Shown here: positions 44,710 to 55,526 of the stretch, piece by piece
Position numbering within the stretch: position 1 is the first letter of the stretch
Layout of the letters: each line of letters starts with the position of its first letter
Assembly: GCF_000426705.1 (NCBI RefSeq)
Contig: NZ_AUFW01000007.1
Span: 1 to 64,000 of the forward strand
DNA from: Spirochaeta cellobiosiphila DSM 17781
GTDB taxonomy: Bacteria; Spirochaetota; Spirochaetia; DSM-17781
DNA: 64,000 nt
Direction of reading: 5' to 3'
The notes under the pieces: generated by a model
What the model was told of the DNA's origin: nothing
Databases searched by the model: none
The model's input: the letters and a program-made list of their open reading frames with translations, nothing else
Made by a program: the position numbers and the translations under genes

Positions 44710-45639
44710 TTATTGTTTAGTGCTTCTCATCATATGGATTAATTGAGTCTTGTCAAGAAGAGGATTGTCAAATAGAAGCAATGGATCAACAGGAATGGTT
44801 TGTATGCGTACTTCAAAGTGTAAATGAGGCCCTGTGACCAATCCAGTAGAACCTACTTTACCGATAAGAGAATCCCGTTCAACAATATCACCTACCTTAC
44901 AGAGTAACTCATCCAGATGATAATATAAGGAATACACTCCCGGGAGATGCTCAATGATAATAGTATTACCTGTGATAATTCGAGATTGAGCCATAACAAC
45001 CTGCCCCTTACTACAAGCTTTAACCGGTGTACCAACAGGAGCCGCAAAATCCAATCCGTTATGAATACTAGTGGCTTTCTTACCATCACTATAGATGTAG
45101 ACTCTTCTGTCTCCATAAAAGGCACTGTGTCTTTTATAGGAAGAGAGAGGAATCGCAAAATTACCTATACTATAAAATCCAGATTCCTCATTGGCACTGA
45201 TGACAGACCATAATTCTGCTGATTCCTCAGCACGTTTTTTAGAGTCATCTGTTCTAAGATTAGACATTTTTTGATTTAAAGGAATATCTTCACTAAGAAA
45301 ATTCTTTTGCTTTATTGTCATGGTCTGTTCGAAGATCTCAAAACTATCTTCATCCTCAATGACAACCTTATATTCCCCCGCAGGCCACCAGCTATCAACA
45401 CCTAAGACTCCATAATAAAGAGAACGATCATTAGGCAATGGATACAATTTGTCATAAGAACGTTCTATTCCTTTAGTGTCATAGAGAGTGACCTGATATG
45501 GAGGAGTTTCTTCCATTCTGACAAAAACAGAAAAGTATCCTCCCTGGGTAGCTTCAGAAGGAATAAAGTATGATACATCAGCAAAAGCTGAGAGAACTAC
45601 AAAGAGAAGAACAAAAATCAATAGCGATGATTTATACAT
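44710..45639 (-). CDS. M23 (LytM-type) peptidase
   Basis: 309 residues with a signal peptide ([16 protein letters not shown]). The C-terminal 130 residues are the M23 domain: [16 protein letters not shown] (first HxxxD), and GPHLHFEVR (HxH). The N-terminal part resembles a beta-sandwich ([19 protein letters not shown]). Such enzymes cut peptidoglycan cross-bridges or activate amidases. recJ stops 2 bases upstream and rpsU follows, so it is in the middle of one transcript. Confidence 0.88.
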   Translation of the reverse strand: MYKSSLLIFVLLFVVLSAFADVSYFIPSEATQGGYFSVFVRMEETPPYQVTLYDTKGIERSYDKLYPLPNDRSLYYGVLGVDSWWPAGEYKVVIEDEDSFEIFEQTMTIKQKNFLSEDIPLNQKMSNLRTDDSKKRAEESAELWSVISANEESGFYSIGNFAIPLSSYKRHSAFYGDRRVYIYSDGKKATSIHNGLDFAAPVGTPVKACSKGQVVMAQSRIITGNTIIIEHLPGVYSLYYHLDELLCKVGDIVERDSLIGKVGSTGLVTGPHLHFEVRIQTIPVDPLLLFDNPLLDKTQLIHMMRSTKQ

Positions 45640-45641
45640 TA

Positions 45642-47750
45642 TTATTTTACATCCAATAGGGTAAGTTGAAGCGATTCCTGGTTGTAAAAATTATTACGAC
45701 CCAAGTGAAAAGCTAAACTTACAGATTTACCTTGAACAATATCAGAACCAACTCTGTCTGCAGAGTTCCAGAATATAGCAGGCCATTTATACTTACCATA
45801 AGCAAGAAGGAGTTTGACATGTTTCTTTTCCCCCTTACCTATGAGATCAATATTCTCAATTAAGGCATCTTTTAAAGCAAAAACAAGAGGACGATGACCT
45901 TCTCCATAGGGTTCCAATTTATCAACCACTTTTATTAAGTCAGGAGTCATATAATCCGGTGGCAGCTCTGCATCAATATCAAGGGTATCCTCAGTGGATT
46001 CCTCCATATGGAATTGGTCAATAGTAGTCTCTACCTGAAGAAAAAACTCATTCCTCTTTGCCTGATCCAAACTAAAACCAGCTGCAGCATCATGACCACC
46101 ATAATCCCTAAAGAAACTCTCAAGACTTTTGAGAAAGTTCATGGCATTGAAGTTACGATTGGCTCTTACAGAACCAACAATATAATCATCCTGTAGAGTA
46201 CAGACCATCGCTGGAGCATCAAAACGCTGAACCAATCTTGCGGCAAGTATACCAGTAATACCACGAGGAATATCGGGATGATAGATGACACATAATCTCT
46301 TATTATGCCTTTCAAAACTTTCCTGCCCCATGGGATATATGGTATTCCACGCATCTTCACCCAGTTGACGCCTCTCTTTGTTTAAACCTAGGATCTGATC
46401 AACAAGCTTATTGATTTCGTCTTGATTTTTGGAAGTTAATAATCTGACAGCTTTATCAGGTTGCCCCATACGACCAGTAGAATTAATAACAGGGGATAAT
46501 TGCCAAGACACGTCTGAGGCAGATATTTTTTTGCCAAAAAGTTTTAAACGCCTCAGTAATTCACGAAGTCCCGGATTCTCAGTCTCACTTAAAAATTCCA
46601 AACCTTTGCGAACAAGAATTCGATTCTCATCTTTAAGATCCATAAGATCAGCTAATGTTCCCATAGCAACAAGATCTAAGGTGTTGCGGTATACATCATT
46701 AAGCTGCCCTTGAGTTTTGAGCATGTATGTCACGAAAATGCTATAAAAGATATCTACTTCTTCTGCTGGTTTGGCAGTGTAACGGGATATCCGGCTTTTA
46801 CTTTTCATTCGTAACAAACTTTGATCCGCTAGAGGGGGAAATGACTCAGCAATTTTCGGAGCTATATCAAGATAATGGATTTCATAAGCCTTTCCGAAGA
46901 TTTTACGGAACATAGCTTCCTGAGTATTACCTTGATAGACAAATATAGGCTGTCCCTGTAGAAAATCAATGATTCCCATAGTCTTGGGATCGCCAACACC
47001 GGGAACTATTACCTCATGAAGACGGGATTGAATGTTCAGATTCAATACTTTTATGGCTTCTATGAGATAACTGTCATTTAAAGGACGAATATTTAACAAA
47101 CAAAAAGACTGGTTATAGAGCTCAGTTTGACCAAAAGCTAAGGCAAAGGCCACTTTGGAAGCTACACCACATCCTGCCAAATCCCTATGAGGATAACCAC
47201 AGGCATCCATTTTGGGATTAATAATAACTAATGCATCAGGAAGGTCTTCTCCAGGATTATGATGATCCAATATCATGACATCAACACCTAATTCATTAGC
47301 TCTTTTAACTTCTTCTGTATTACTAATACCACAATCAACGGTGATGATAAGTGTACCTGAGTTTTTGGCGAACTCTTCCACAACATTAATGGTTAAACCA
47401 TAAGGATCATTGCCTAATGGTAAACCCCATTCAACCTCTAGCCCCAGGCCTATCAGGGCATTATATAAGATGACAGTACTGGTAATACCATCAACATCAC
47501 GGTCCCCAAAGACAAGAACCCTTTCGCCCTCATCTTGAGCCAGTTTTATCCGATCAACAAGATCATCCATACGATCAAATTCAAAAGGGTTATGGAGGAA
47601 TCGAAAATCCTCCTCTATAAAGAAACGGATATCCTCAGGGCGTAGCACCCCCCTTCTGGCAAGAATGGAAGATGTTAATAAGTCTAGTTCATAATTCTGT
47701 GCTATATCCCTTACAAGGGACGAATTGATTTCTTTTTTATTCCATATCAT
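45642..47750 (-). CDS. recJ: Single-stranded-DNA-specific exonuclease RecJ
   Basis: 702 residues. The DHH phosphoesterase motifs are DRDVDGITS, TVDCGISN, LDHHNPGE and NPK. A DHHA1 domain follows (GAARLV-like ILAARLVQRF, GSVRANR, GGHDAAAGFSL) and an OB-like C-terminus. The protein degrades ssDNA 5' to 3' in repair and recombination. Motif I has Arg (FGDRDVDG) where many RecJ proteins have HxDxDG or YDVDG; the key aspartates are kept. The start overlaps the phosphorylase stop as ATGA. Confidence 0.92.
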   Translation of the reverse strand: MIWNKKEINSSLVRDIAQNYELDLLTSSILARRGVLRPEDIRFFIEEDFRFLHNPFEFDRMDDLVDRIKLAQDEGERVLVFGDRDVDGITSTVILYNALIGLGLEVEWGLPLGNDPYGLTINVVEEFAKNSGTLIITVDCGISNTEEVKRANELGVDVMILDHHNPGEDLPDALVIINPKMDACGYPHRDLAGCGVASKVAFALAFGQTELYNQSFCLLNIRPLNDSYLIEAIKVLNLNIQSRLHEVIVPGVGDPKTMGIIDFLQGQPIFVYQGNTQEAMFRKIFGKAYEIHYLDIAPKIAESFPPLADQSLLRMKSKSRISRYTAKPAEEVDIFYSIFVTYMLKTQGQLNDVYRNTLDLVAMGTLADLMDLKDENRILVRKGLEFLSETENPGLRELLRRLKLFGKKISASDVSWQLSPVINSTGRMGQPDKAVRLLTSKNQDEINKLVDQILGLNKERRQLGEDAWNTIYPMGQESFERHNKRLCVIYHPDIPRGITGILAARLVQRFDAPAMVCTLQDDYIVGSVRANRNFNAMNFLKSLESFFRDYGGHDAAAGFSLDQAKRNEFFLQVETTIDQFHMEESTEDTLDIDAELPPDYMTPDLIKVVDKLEPYGEGHRPLVFALKDALIENIDLIGKGEKKHVKLLLAYGKYKWPAIFWNSADRVGSDIVQGKSVSLAFHLGRNNFYNQESLQLTLLDVK

Positions 47751-49057
47751 ATTGAAGCAATCTCAGCGAGAATCATACCCTCTTGCTGGATTTCATTATC
47801 TGAGAAAGAATAAGCTGACAATATCCGTTCTGCGCCATGTTTTAATTTCTCTTGATCTTCGGCGTAGACAACACATAAAGGCTCTCCTGTTTTCACAAGA
47901 TCTCCTGTCTTTCTTACAAATTCATATCCCACATTAAACAGAACAGGATCGGTTGTTTTATTCCGGCCTGCTCCTAAACCAGAAGCCCCTAAACCGGCCT
48001 CGAGGGCATTTATACCACTAATATAACCGGAAACGGGAGATTCCACAACCAGACTATAAGAGCTCCTTCTTTGCTCATAATCTTTCTTTAGTTGTTCCAC
48101 ATCCCCACCCTGGAACGCCACATTTTCATAAAACTTATCGAGAGCCTTACCATTACTAATATTTTGACGACAGAGGGCTTCAGCCTCTTTCACATTTTCA
48201 CAGACAGCTCCTGCCACTAACATCCAGGCTGTTAATCGATAGGTAACATCCATTAAATCCTTTGGGCCTTCCCCTTTCAAACACTTAATTGATTCTTCAA
48301 CTTCGAGAAAATTTCCAGTCATCACACCAAGAGGTTCTTCCATTCTTGTCAGAACAGCTACGACATTTCGTCCTAGACTCTTTCCTGTATTTACCAGGCT
48401 TTCAGCAAGAGCTTTTGCAGAATCAAAATCTTTCATGAAAGCTCCTTGTCCACATTTCACATCAAAAATAAGACTCTGGGCACCCTCTGCAAATTTCTTA
48501 CTCATAATACTAGCTGTTATTAAAGGTATGGATTCAACAGTTCCTGTTACATCCCTTAAGGCATACATCAATCTATCTGCAGGTACTACTTTTTTGCTTT
48601 GTCCTGTCATGATCATACCAGTCTCAGTTAAACCTTTACGAATCTGATCTTCACTTAGAGCAGTAGAATACCCTTCAATACTATCCAGCTTATCCAGGGT
48701 TCCTCCCGTATGCCCTAAGGCACGACCAGACATCATGGGAACCTTTAATCCACAAGAAGCGGCAAGAGGGGCTAATATCAAACTAACCTTGTCTCCAACA
48801 CCACCAGTAGAATGTTTATCCACAAAGGGACCTTCTATACCAGAGAGATCAAAAACATCTCCTGACTCAATCATAAGCTTTGTTAAGTATCCCGTTTCTT
48901 CTGGTGTCATACCTTTAAAATAAACAGCCATTAACCAAGCTGATACCTGATATTCAGGAATATCTCCTGACACATAACCTTCTATTAAAAAACGGAGCTC
49001 TTCTTCGGATAAAGCTTTTCCGTCACGTTTTTTCATTATAATTTCAACAGCTCTCAT
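47747..49057 (-). CDS. Pyrimidine-nucleoside / thymidine phosphorylase
   Basis: 436 residues from ATG 49057, preceded by AAAGGAGG; an in-frame upstream ATG at 49144 would add an unrelated hydrophobic leader. It cleaves thymidine and other pyrimidine nucleosides with phosphate. Signature region SGRALGHTGGTLDKLDSIEG, VDKHSTGGVGDK and KKVVPADRLMYALRDVTGTVESIPLI fit the family; the glycine-rich loop and lysine ligands of the Bacillus enzyme (pdp) and of DeoA are similar, so which one is not decided. First gene of the operon with recJ, M23 and rpsU. Confidence 0.9.
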   Translation of the reverse strand: MRAVEIIMKKRDGKALSEEELRFLIEGYVSGDIPEYQVSAWLMAVYFKGMTPEETGYLTKLMIESGDVFDLSGIEGPFVDKHSTGGVGDKVSLILAPLAASCGLKVPMMSGRALGHTGGTLDKLDSIEGYSTALSEDQIRKGLTETGMIMTGQSKKVVPADRLMYALRDVTGTVESIPLITASIMSKKFAEGAQSLIFDVKCGQGAFMKDFDSAKALAESLVNTGKSLGRNVVAVLTRMEEPLGVMTGNFLEVEESIKCLKGEGPKDLMDVTYRLTAWMLVAGAVCENVKEAEALCRQNISNGKALDKFYENVAFQGGDVEQLKKDYEQRRSSYSLVVESPVSGYISGINALEAGLGASGLGAGRNKTTDPVLFNVGYEFVRKTGDLVKTGEPLCVVYAEDQEKLKHGAERILSAYSFSDNEIQQEGMILAEIASI

Positions 49058-49228
49058 GGGGCCTCCTTTTATATATACATTATTATAGATAGAGTTCAAA
49101 AAAGTACATGATATTGTTGTGAATAAAAAGAACTCCTTTTTCATTTTTCATAATACCATACACCAACCTGGAGGACTTTTTATATTCCCCCTTTTCACTC
49201 TCACTTAAATCCCCAAAGCCTCATTGCA

Positions 49229-49257
49229 TTGAACAGGCATTTAAGGAATAATATAAG
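49229..49257 (+). promoter_or_regulatory. Sigma-70-type promoter of the isocitrate dehydrogenase gene
   Basis: TTGAAC (49229-49234), a 17-base spacer and TATAAG (49252-49257), 38 bases before the ATG at 49295. Confidence 0.55.
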
Positions 49258-49294
49258 CTCCAAGTTAACACCTTATTATTTGAGAGAGGATACC

Positions 49295-51520
49295 ATGAAA
49301 GACCCTAAGATCATCTATACCTTAACAGATGAAGCACCCGCCTTGGCAACCTATTCCTTATTACCCATCATCAGGAAATTTGCCCAATCAGCTGAGGTTG
49401 ATTTTGAACTGGCAGATATATCATTGGCAGGAAGAATATTGGCATCTTTTCCCGAACACTTACAACCAGAACAACGCATTCCTGATGACCTAGCCCGATT
49501 AGGTCAACTCGTTCAAGAACCAGAAGCAAATGTTATCAAACTTCCGAACATATCCGCTTCTATTCCCCAGTTGAAAGCAGCCATAAAAGAGCTACAGGAT
49601 AAAGGCTATGCCCTCCCCAATTATCCTGAATCCCCTCATTCGGATGAGGATAGAAAAGTCAAAAAAATCTACGACAAAATCAAAGGAAGTGCTGTTAATC
49701 CTGTACTTAGAGAAGGAAACTCTGATAGAAGAGCTCCTAAAGCCGTTAAACAATATGCCAAGAATCATCCCCATAGGATGGGAGCATGGTCCAGCCAATC
49801 CAAGAGCCATGTTTATACCATGACAAAGGGTGACTTCTTTGATACAGAACAATCCATCACTATAGATAAAGAGGATAGCTTTACAATAGAATTTGTAACG
49901 GAGAAGGGAGATACACAGATTCTCAAAGAATCAGCGCCTTTACTCAAAGGCGAGATTCTTGATGCGGCAGTACTAAAACAATCCGACCTTCGCCAAACCA
50001 TCAAAGCGGCCATGTCAGAAGCATTAGAGGAAGATATTCTTTTCTCAGTTCATTTAAAAGCCACCATGATGAAGGTATCTGACCCAGTTCTTTTTGGACA
50101 GGTTGTCGCCCTTTATTTTGAATCCCTCTTCACTAAACATAAGGATGAGTTTGCCAAGCTATCAGTTGACCCTAACTTGGGAATGACAGATATTCTTAAC
50201 AAAATCAAAGAATTGCCAAAGGATGTTCAAGATCAAGTCCTTGCAGACCTAGATAAATGTTATAAAGAACAACCAGACTTGGCCATGGTCAATTCTGATA
50301 AAGGAATCACGAACCTCCATGTTCCCAGTGATGTCATTATTGATGCCTCCATGCCTGCAGCGATACGTAACTCTGGACAAATGTGGGGACCGGATGGCAA
50401 CTCGAAGGATACACTCTACCTGATTCCTGACCGATCCTATGCAGGTATCTATCAAAAAACAATAGAAAACTGTAAAAAGGAAGGAGCCTTTGATCCTACC
50501 ACAATGGGGTCTGTAGCCAATATTGGTCTCATGGCACAGCAAGCCGAAGAATATGGTTCCCACGATAAAACTTTTATTGCACCATCAAAGGGTGTTATGC
50601 AGGCAATAAACAGTGAAGGAAAAGTACTTCTCTCACAGGAAGTAGAACAGGGTGATATCTTCCGTATGTGCCAGGTAAAGGATGCCCCCATTCAAGATTG
50701 GATTGGTTTAGCTGTAAAGAGAGCTAAAGCCACTCAAGATCCAGCTATCTTCTGGTTAAATCCTAAACGAGCTCATGACAATCAGATCATTAATAAGATT
50801 AATACCTACCTTCCCCAATATGAGACAACAGGTTTAGACATTCAGATCCTGTCTCCAGAAGAAGCAACGGAGTATACCCTCCAACGCATTCGAAAAGGAT
50901 TGAATACCATATCTGTAACAGGAAATGTATTAAGAGATTATCTAACAGACCTCTTCCCCATCCTGGAAGTAGGAACATCAGCCAAGATGTTATCCATTGT
51001 TCCTCTCATGGAAGGAGGTGGATTATTTGAAACAGGAGCTGGTGGATCGGCCCCTAAACATGTACAGCAATTCCAGGAAGAGAACCACCTGAGATGGGAT
51101 TCTTTAGGAGAATTTCTTGCTATTGCCGTATCACTGGAACACCTTAGCCAATCCTATGGCAATACGAAAGCAGGTATCTTAGGAGAAACCTTAGAGGAAG
51201 CAACAGCCAATCTATTAGAGGCCAATAAATCACCCAGCCGTAAAGCAGGACAAATAGACAATAGAGGAAGTCATTTCTTTCTATGTCTTTACTGGGCCAA
51301 GGCCCTATCAGAACAGACAAAGGATGCTGTCTTAAAAGAGCAATTTACACCTTTCTACAAAGCACTTGCGGACAAGGAAAGCACCATTGAGAAAGAGCTG
51401 ATCAACTGTCAAAACACAGCGGTTGATATGAAAGGCTACTACAAACCGGATGTAAAGAGGGTAAGTCAACTCATGCGGCCCTCTGCGACCTTTAATACCA
51501 TACTGGACAGTAATCTATAA
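49295..51520 (+). CDS. icd: Monomeric NADP-dependent isocitrate dehydrogenase
   Basis: 741 residues from ATG 49295 (GAGAGGA upstream), the exact size of the monomeric type (about 740). The enzyme oxidises isocitrate to 2-oxoglutarate and makes NADPH. Conserved blocks [63 protein letters not shown] and [19 protein letters not shown] are present. It is unrelated in fold order to the common dimeric Icd. No other citric-acid-cycle gene is next to it. recO converges with one base between the stops. Confidence 0.95.
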   Translation: MKDPKIIYTLTDEAPALATYSLLPIIRKFAQSAEVDFELADISLAGRILASFPEHLQPEQRIPDDLARLGQLVQEPEANVIKLPNISASIPQLKAAIKELQDKGYALPNYPESPHSDEDRKVKKIYDKIKGSAVNPVLREGNSDRRAPKAVKQYAKNHPHRMGAWSSQSKSHVYTMTKGDFFDTEQSITIDKEDSFTIEFVTEKGDTQILKESAPLLKGEILDAAVLKQSDLRQTIKAAMSEALEEDILFSVHLKATMMKVSDPVLFGQVVALYFESLFTKHKDEFAKLSVDPNLGMTDILNKIKELPKDVQDQVLADLDKCYKEQPDLAMVNSDKGITNLHVPSDVIIDASMPAAIRNSGQMWGPDGNSKDTLYLIPDRSYAGIYQKTIENCKKEGAFDPTTMGSVANIGLMAQQAEEYGSHDKTFIAPSKGVMQAINSEGKVLLSQEVEQGDIFRMCQVKDAPIQDWIGLAVKRAKATQDPAIFWLNPKRAHDNQIINKINTYLPQYETTGLDIQILSPEEATEYTLQRIRKGLNTISVTGNVLRDYLTDLFPILEVGTSAKMLSIVPLMEGGGLFETGAGGSAPKHVQQFQEENHLRWDSLGEFLAIAVSLEHLSQSYGNTKAGILGETLEEATANLLEANKSPSRKAGQIDNRGSHFFLCLYWAKALSEQTKDAVLKEQFTPFYKALADKESTIEKELINCQNTAVDMKGYYKPDVKRVSQLMRPSATFNTILDSNL

Positions 51521-51521
51521 A

Positions 51522-52283
51522 TCAAAGAATCCCTGAGGACATTTTAATCGTCTTCAGGGAATAGTTTATTTCATTCTGTATATGAGCAATAAGTATTGAT
51601 TTAAGGGTACTAATGTCTTGATCAGACAAAGTGACCTTCAAGGATTTCTCCAGACTCAAATCATAAGTGTACTTCAAATACTTAATGACACCACGATGAA
51701 TCATCAGATGCCGACTATCACTGAGTTCCGCACTTGTGAAACCATTATAGGATTTTTGATAATAGATAGAAGTTTCTCCATCAAGAGGAACTCCAGTCTT
51801 ACAACAATGCTCAAAATCAGGGGCAAAACCAAGAACCACAAGAAGACGCCATAGATATTGTATAAGAATATAATCCACATCCTTTTCACTACAATCATTC
51901 AGGCAATACAGACTTTGTTTCATTAGGTCAAAAAAATAAGGCCCATCTGTTTCATTCCAGAAAAGATGGGGATAGATCTCTGCCATAACGCAACCGGCGA
52001 AGTAGGCTTTGAGATTTGTTCCAATATTAACAAAAGTTTCGCCACCATCAACAGAACTCAACTTCCAGAACCCCTTAACGGGATCATGATAAAGGTCTCC
52101 AGACCCATAGGCCAGATGACTGGTATAGCCATGGAGTTTCCCTTTGCTTTTGAGAGCGCCAAAAGCTGTAGCCCTTAAAATGCCCAATTCAGGTGTCAAT
52201 AAACTCAATAATCTATTAGATTCACCCATTTTATCTGATTTAATAACGATATATTCCGATTTAAAATGCCTATTACTATCCAA
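51522..52283 (-). CDS. recO: DNA repair protein RecO
   Basis: 253 residues. TTG start with AGGGC before it; FKSEYIVIKSDKMGESNRLLSLLT is the canonical RecO N-terminal OB-fold. Two cysteines in the middle (HCCKTG, about residues 164-165) are left of the usual four-cysteine zinc site, so zinc binding may be lost. It loads RecA with RecR. Low sequence conservation in this family leaves some doubt, but the start, length and N-terminus fit well. Confidence 0.85.
   Translation of the reverse strand: MDSNRHFKSEYIVIKSDKMGESNRLLSLLTPELGILRATAFGALKSKGKLHGYTSHLAYGSGDLYHDPVKGFWKLSSVDGGETFVNIGTNLKAYFAGCVMAEIYPHLFWNETDGPYFFDLMKQSLYCLNDCSEKDVDYILIQYLWRLLVVLGFAPDFEHCCKTGVPLDGETSIYYQKSYNGFTSAELSDSRHLMIHRGVIKYLKYTYDLSLEKSLKVTLSDQDISTLKSILIAHIQNEINYSLKTIKMSSGIL
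51530..51560. terminator. Hairpin between icd and recO
   Basis: TCCCTGAGGAC (51530-51540) and GTCTTCAGGGA (51550-51560) form 11 pairs (one G-U). It lies inside the last codons of recO and 10 bases after the icd stop. T-rich sequence follows on both sides, so it can end both transcripts. Confidence 0.5.
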
Positions 52284-52347
52284 TACTTGCCCTGAAGAAA
52301 ATTCTTTCCTAAATTATAGTTCTAAATGATACAAAAGGAGAATCCCA

Positions 52348-54684
52348 TTGGAAAAACAAATTATACCAGCTGACTCGGTATTACCCAATAAGCTATTATT
52401 GATTCCTTTACTCGGAAAGCCGATTTTCCCAGGTATATTCACCCCTTTAATGATTTCCTCCAAAGAGGATGTTGCTGTTATTGATCAAGCTATGGAAGGG
52501 GATAAGGTCATTGGGTTAGTATTACTTAAGAACGAAGAAGAGGATGATATCCCCAACAATCTATACCAAATTGGAACAGTGGCCAAGATTGTCAAAAGAA
52601 TAAACCTTCCCGACGGAGGGCTCAATGTCTTTATATCAACCTTAAAAAGATTCAAAATAAAGAAAAACCTCACACAGGAAAGCCCTCTCATAGCAGCCGT
52701 GGATTATCTCGATGATGAAAACAATGCTGATGAGGTAGAACTTAAAGCCCTAACCCGTTCTCTCATCTCAGAGATGAAACAAATATCAGAAGGCAATCCC
52801 CTCTTCTCAGAAGAAATGCGTCTTAATATGGTCAACATTGATCAACCAGGTAAAATAGCTGATTTCATAGCCAGTATCCTTAATATCGGTCGTCAGGACC
52901 AGCAGACCATACTGGAAACCCTGGAAATCAAGGCTCGTATGGAGATGGTTCTCGTTCATATCAAAAAAGAGCAAGAACTCATCCGTATCCAGAAAAAAAT
53001 CAGTAAGCAAATCAATGAAAAGATCGAAAAAAGCCAGAGAGAGTATTTTTTAAGAGAAGAACTAAAAGCTATTAAGCAAGAATTAGGCATTGCGACAGAT
53101 GCGAAAACATCAGAGTACCAAAAGTTCAAAGAAGCCATTGATAAACTACCCCTAGAAGGTGAAGTACTCAAACAAGTAACATCTGAACTCGACAAGTTCA
53201 GCCTCATGGAACCTTCCAGTTCTGAATACATTGTCACTCGTAACTATATTGAAACCATAGCCAATCTTCCCTGGGGAGAACCGGAATTAAAAGATATTGA
53301 CCTTAGTGAAGGACAAAAAATCCTTGATAGGGATCATTATGGATTAGAGGATGTCAAAGAACGTATCCTGGAATTCTTGGCAGTAAAACAACTAAAGAAG
53401 GATTCCAAAGGATCTATCCTCTGCTTAGTAGGACCTCCCGGAGTGGGGAAAACCAGTATTGGTAAGTCTGTAGCAACAGCTTTAGGTCGCCCTTTCTTCC
53501 GTTTTAGTGTAGGAGGCATGCGGGATGAAGCAGAAATCAAAGGACATCGCCGTACTTATGTAGGAGCCATGCCTGGTAAGATCATCCAGGGAATGAAAAT
53601 AGTGGGCGACAAAGCTCCTGTATTCATGATTGATGAAATAGACAAACTGGGACAGAGCTATCAAGGGGATCCTTCCAGTGCCTTACTAGAAGTACTGGAC
53701 CCTGAACAGAATATCAACTTCAGAGATCATTACCTGGATCTCCCCTTTGACATAAGTCATGTTATGTTTGTGGCAACAGCTAATACTCTGGATACCATTC
53801 CTAGACCCTTACTGGACAGAATGGAAATCATACGCCTCTCCGGCTATATTGCAGAAGAAAAGATAGCCATTGCCAAGAAATACATCATTCCCAAGTCCCT
53901 TGAAAAGAATGGTCTCAAAAAGAAGGACGTTAAATATCTCAAAAGCGGACTTGATGGGATTGCCACCAACTACGCACGTGAAGCAGGTATGCGTAACTTT
54001 GAAAAGATGATCGAAAAGGTTCATCGTAAGATCGCAAAGAAAATCGTACTAAAAGAAGAAGAAGGCCCCTTCTCTATTGGAGAAGATAATCTCAAGGATT
54101 TTCTGGGTCAGCCCATCTTCCGTGAAGATGAAATCAAAGCAGTTACAGCTCCCGGTATGACCATAGGTTTAGCCTGGACAAACTTCGGCGGAGATACTCT
54201 GATCATAGAAGCGCTGGCGACAAAAGGAAAAGGTGGTTTAAAACTCACAGGCCAAATGGGTGAAGTAATGCAGGAATCAGCCAGTATAGCCTATACCTAT
54301 GTTAAATCCATTGCAGAAAAATGGGGTGTTGAACCTAAATGGTTTGATGAACATGCTATTCACCTGCATATTCCTGAAGGAGCTACCCCAAAAGATGGAC
54401 CCAGTGCAGGTATCACCATGGCCTCTGCCCTGTTAAGTTTAGTAACAGGTAAGGTGATTAAAAAGCATCTAGGAATGACAGGAGAACTATCTCTTGCGGG
54501 TAAAGTCATGCCCATAGGAGGTCTCAAAGAGAAGACCATTGCTGCTCGAAGGAATAAATTGAAGCATATTATCATCCCCTATCACAACTCCAGGGACTTG
54601 GAAGAAATCCCTGAACATGTTAAAAAGGGTATAAAATTTTATCCAGTAGAGCATATAAATGAAGTATTTGACATCATATTTTAA
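52348..54684 (+). CDS. lon: ATP-dependent Lon protease
   Basis: 778 residues. TTG start with AAAAGGAG 7 bases upstream. N-terminal substrate domain, a coiled segment (KKISKQINEKIEKSQREYFLREELKAIKQELG), AAA+ module with GPPGVGKTS and MIDEIDKLG, sensor and arginine motifs, and protease domain with S686 (KDGPSAGITM) and K729 (GGLKEK) as catalytic dyad. A full-length LonA. It degrades damaged and regulatory proteins. The end overlaps the next gene by 26 bases. Confidence 0.96.
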   Translation: MEKQIIPADSVLPNKLLLIPLLGKPIFPGIFTPLMISSKEDVAVIDQAMEGDKVIGLVLLKNEEEDDIPNNLYQIGTVAKIVKRINLPDGGLNVFISTLKRFKIKKNLTQESPLIAAVDYLDDENNADEVELKALTRSLISEMKQISEGNPLFSEEMRLNMVNIDQPGKIADFIASILNIGRQDQQTILETLEIKARMEMVLVHIKKEQELIRIQKKISKQINEKIEKSQREYFLREELKAIKQELGIATDAKTSEYQKFKEAIDKLPLEGEVLKQVTSELDKFSLMEPSSSEYIVTRNYIETIANLPWGEPELKDIDLSEGQKILDRDHYGLEDVKERILEFLAVKQLKKDSKGSILCLVGPPGVGKTSIGKSVATALGRPFFRFSVGGMRDEAEIKGHRRTYVGAMPGKIIQGMKIVGDKAPVFMIDEIDKLGQSYQGDPSSALLEVLDPEQNINFRDHYLDLPFDISHVMFVATANTLDTIPRPLLDRMEIIRLSGYIAEEKIAIAKKYIIPKSLEKNGLKKKDVKYLKSGLDGIATNYAREAGMRNFEKMIEKVHRKIAKKIVLKEEEGPFSIGEDNLKDFLGQPIFREDEIKAVTAPGMTIGLAWTNFGGDTLIIEALATKGKGGLKLTGQMGEVMQESASIAYTYVKSIAEKWGVEPKWFDEHAIHLHIPEGATPKDGPSAGITMASALLSLVTGKVIKKHLGMTGELSLAGKVMPIGGLKEKTIAARRNKLKHIIIPYHNSRDLEEIPEHVKKGIKFYPVEHINEVFDIIF

Positions 54685-55522
54685 GACAGGAGGCTTAGTC
54701 CTCCTTCTTCTATTAGCAAGCTGTAGTAAGCCAGAACAGGCAGAAGCTGATCCTACAGAGGACACAAAAACGATCAATATTATCAATCCAGATTATACGT
54801 ACACAGCGGATGAGTTCGAAGCACTCCTTGTTAATTTACCAGAAGACATGGCACAAAAGATCAGACAAAATCCTAGTGAGTTCTTATCAGATCTCGAAAG
54901 GATTTGGAAATACCCAGCGGATTACTTTGTGATTGCGGACAAAACCCACGCCTTAGGACCAGATTATAAACCTAAAGATTTACGTAAGCTAACAGACTTT
55001 CCACATTTAACATTAAGCCGTAATGATTTATCACTTAGACAAATTGTTTTAGATGATTTGTTTGAAATGGTAGAGGATGCTCGCCTAGAAGGCTTAACCA
55101 TTATGGTGTCCTCTACTTATCGTTCTTATGATTACCAAAAAGCTCTCTTTGAGAGGTATGTAGGAGAGATCGGTTATGAGCAAGCATCTAGGGAAAGTGC
55201 TATTGCTGGAACCAGTCAGCACCAGTTAGGAACAGTTATTGATTTTGGAAGCATCACCGATGCCTATGCCAATACAGCGCCAGGAAAATGGTTGATGGCC
55301 AATTCATGGAAGTATGGTTTTTCCCTCAGTTATCCTGATGGTTATGAAGAGGTCACAGGTTATCGTTATGAGAACTGGCACTATCGATGGATTACAAAAG
55401 AAGGTTGTGAGTTACAAAGAAAGTGGTTTGGAGATATTCAACACTATCTGATCAACTTCCTTAATGATAATAGGGAAGACTTACTGGCCCATTACAAAAA
55501 GGATGTTAATCCTGCAGAATAA
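54659..55522 (+). CDS. M15 (VanY-type) D-Ala-D-Ala carboxypeptidase lipoprotein
   Basis: 287 residues. Signal peptide MKYLTSYFKTGGLVLLLLLASC with lipobox LASC. The C-terminal 180 residues have the M15B zinc motifs: SSTYRSYDYQ, TSQHQLGTVIDFG and ENWHYRW. It would trim the terminal D-Ala of peptidoglycan stem peptides. The ATG lies in the last codons of lon with no strong ribosome binding site, so translation probably depends on lon translation. It is followed by a strong terminator. A second M15 lipoprotein is at 15541-16467, only distantly similar. Confidence 0.9.
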   Translation: MKYLTSYFKTGGLVLLLLLASCSKPEQAEADPTEDTKTINIINPDYTYTADEFEALLVNLPEDMAQKIRQNPSEFLSDLERIWKYPADYFVIADKTHALGPDYKPKDLRKLTDFPHLTLSRNDLSLRQIVLDDLFEMVEDARLEGLTIMVSSTYRSYDYQKALFERYVGEIGYEQASRESAIAGTSQHQLGTVIDFGSITDAYANTAPGKWLMANSWKYGFSLSYPDGYEEVTGYRYENWHYRWITKEGCELQRKWFGDIQHYLINFLNDNREDLLAHYKKDVNPAE

Positions 55523-55526
55523 GACA

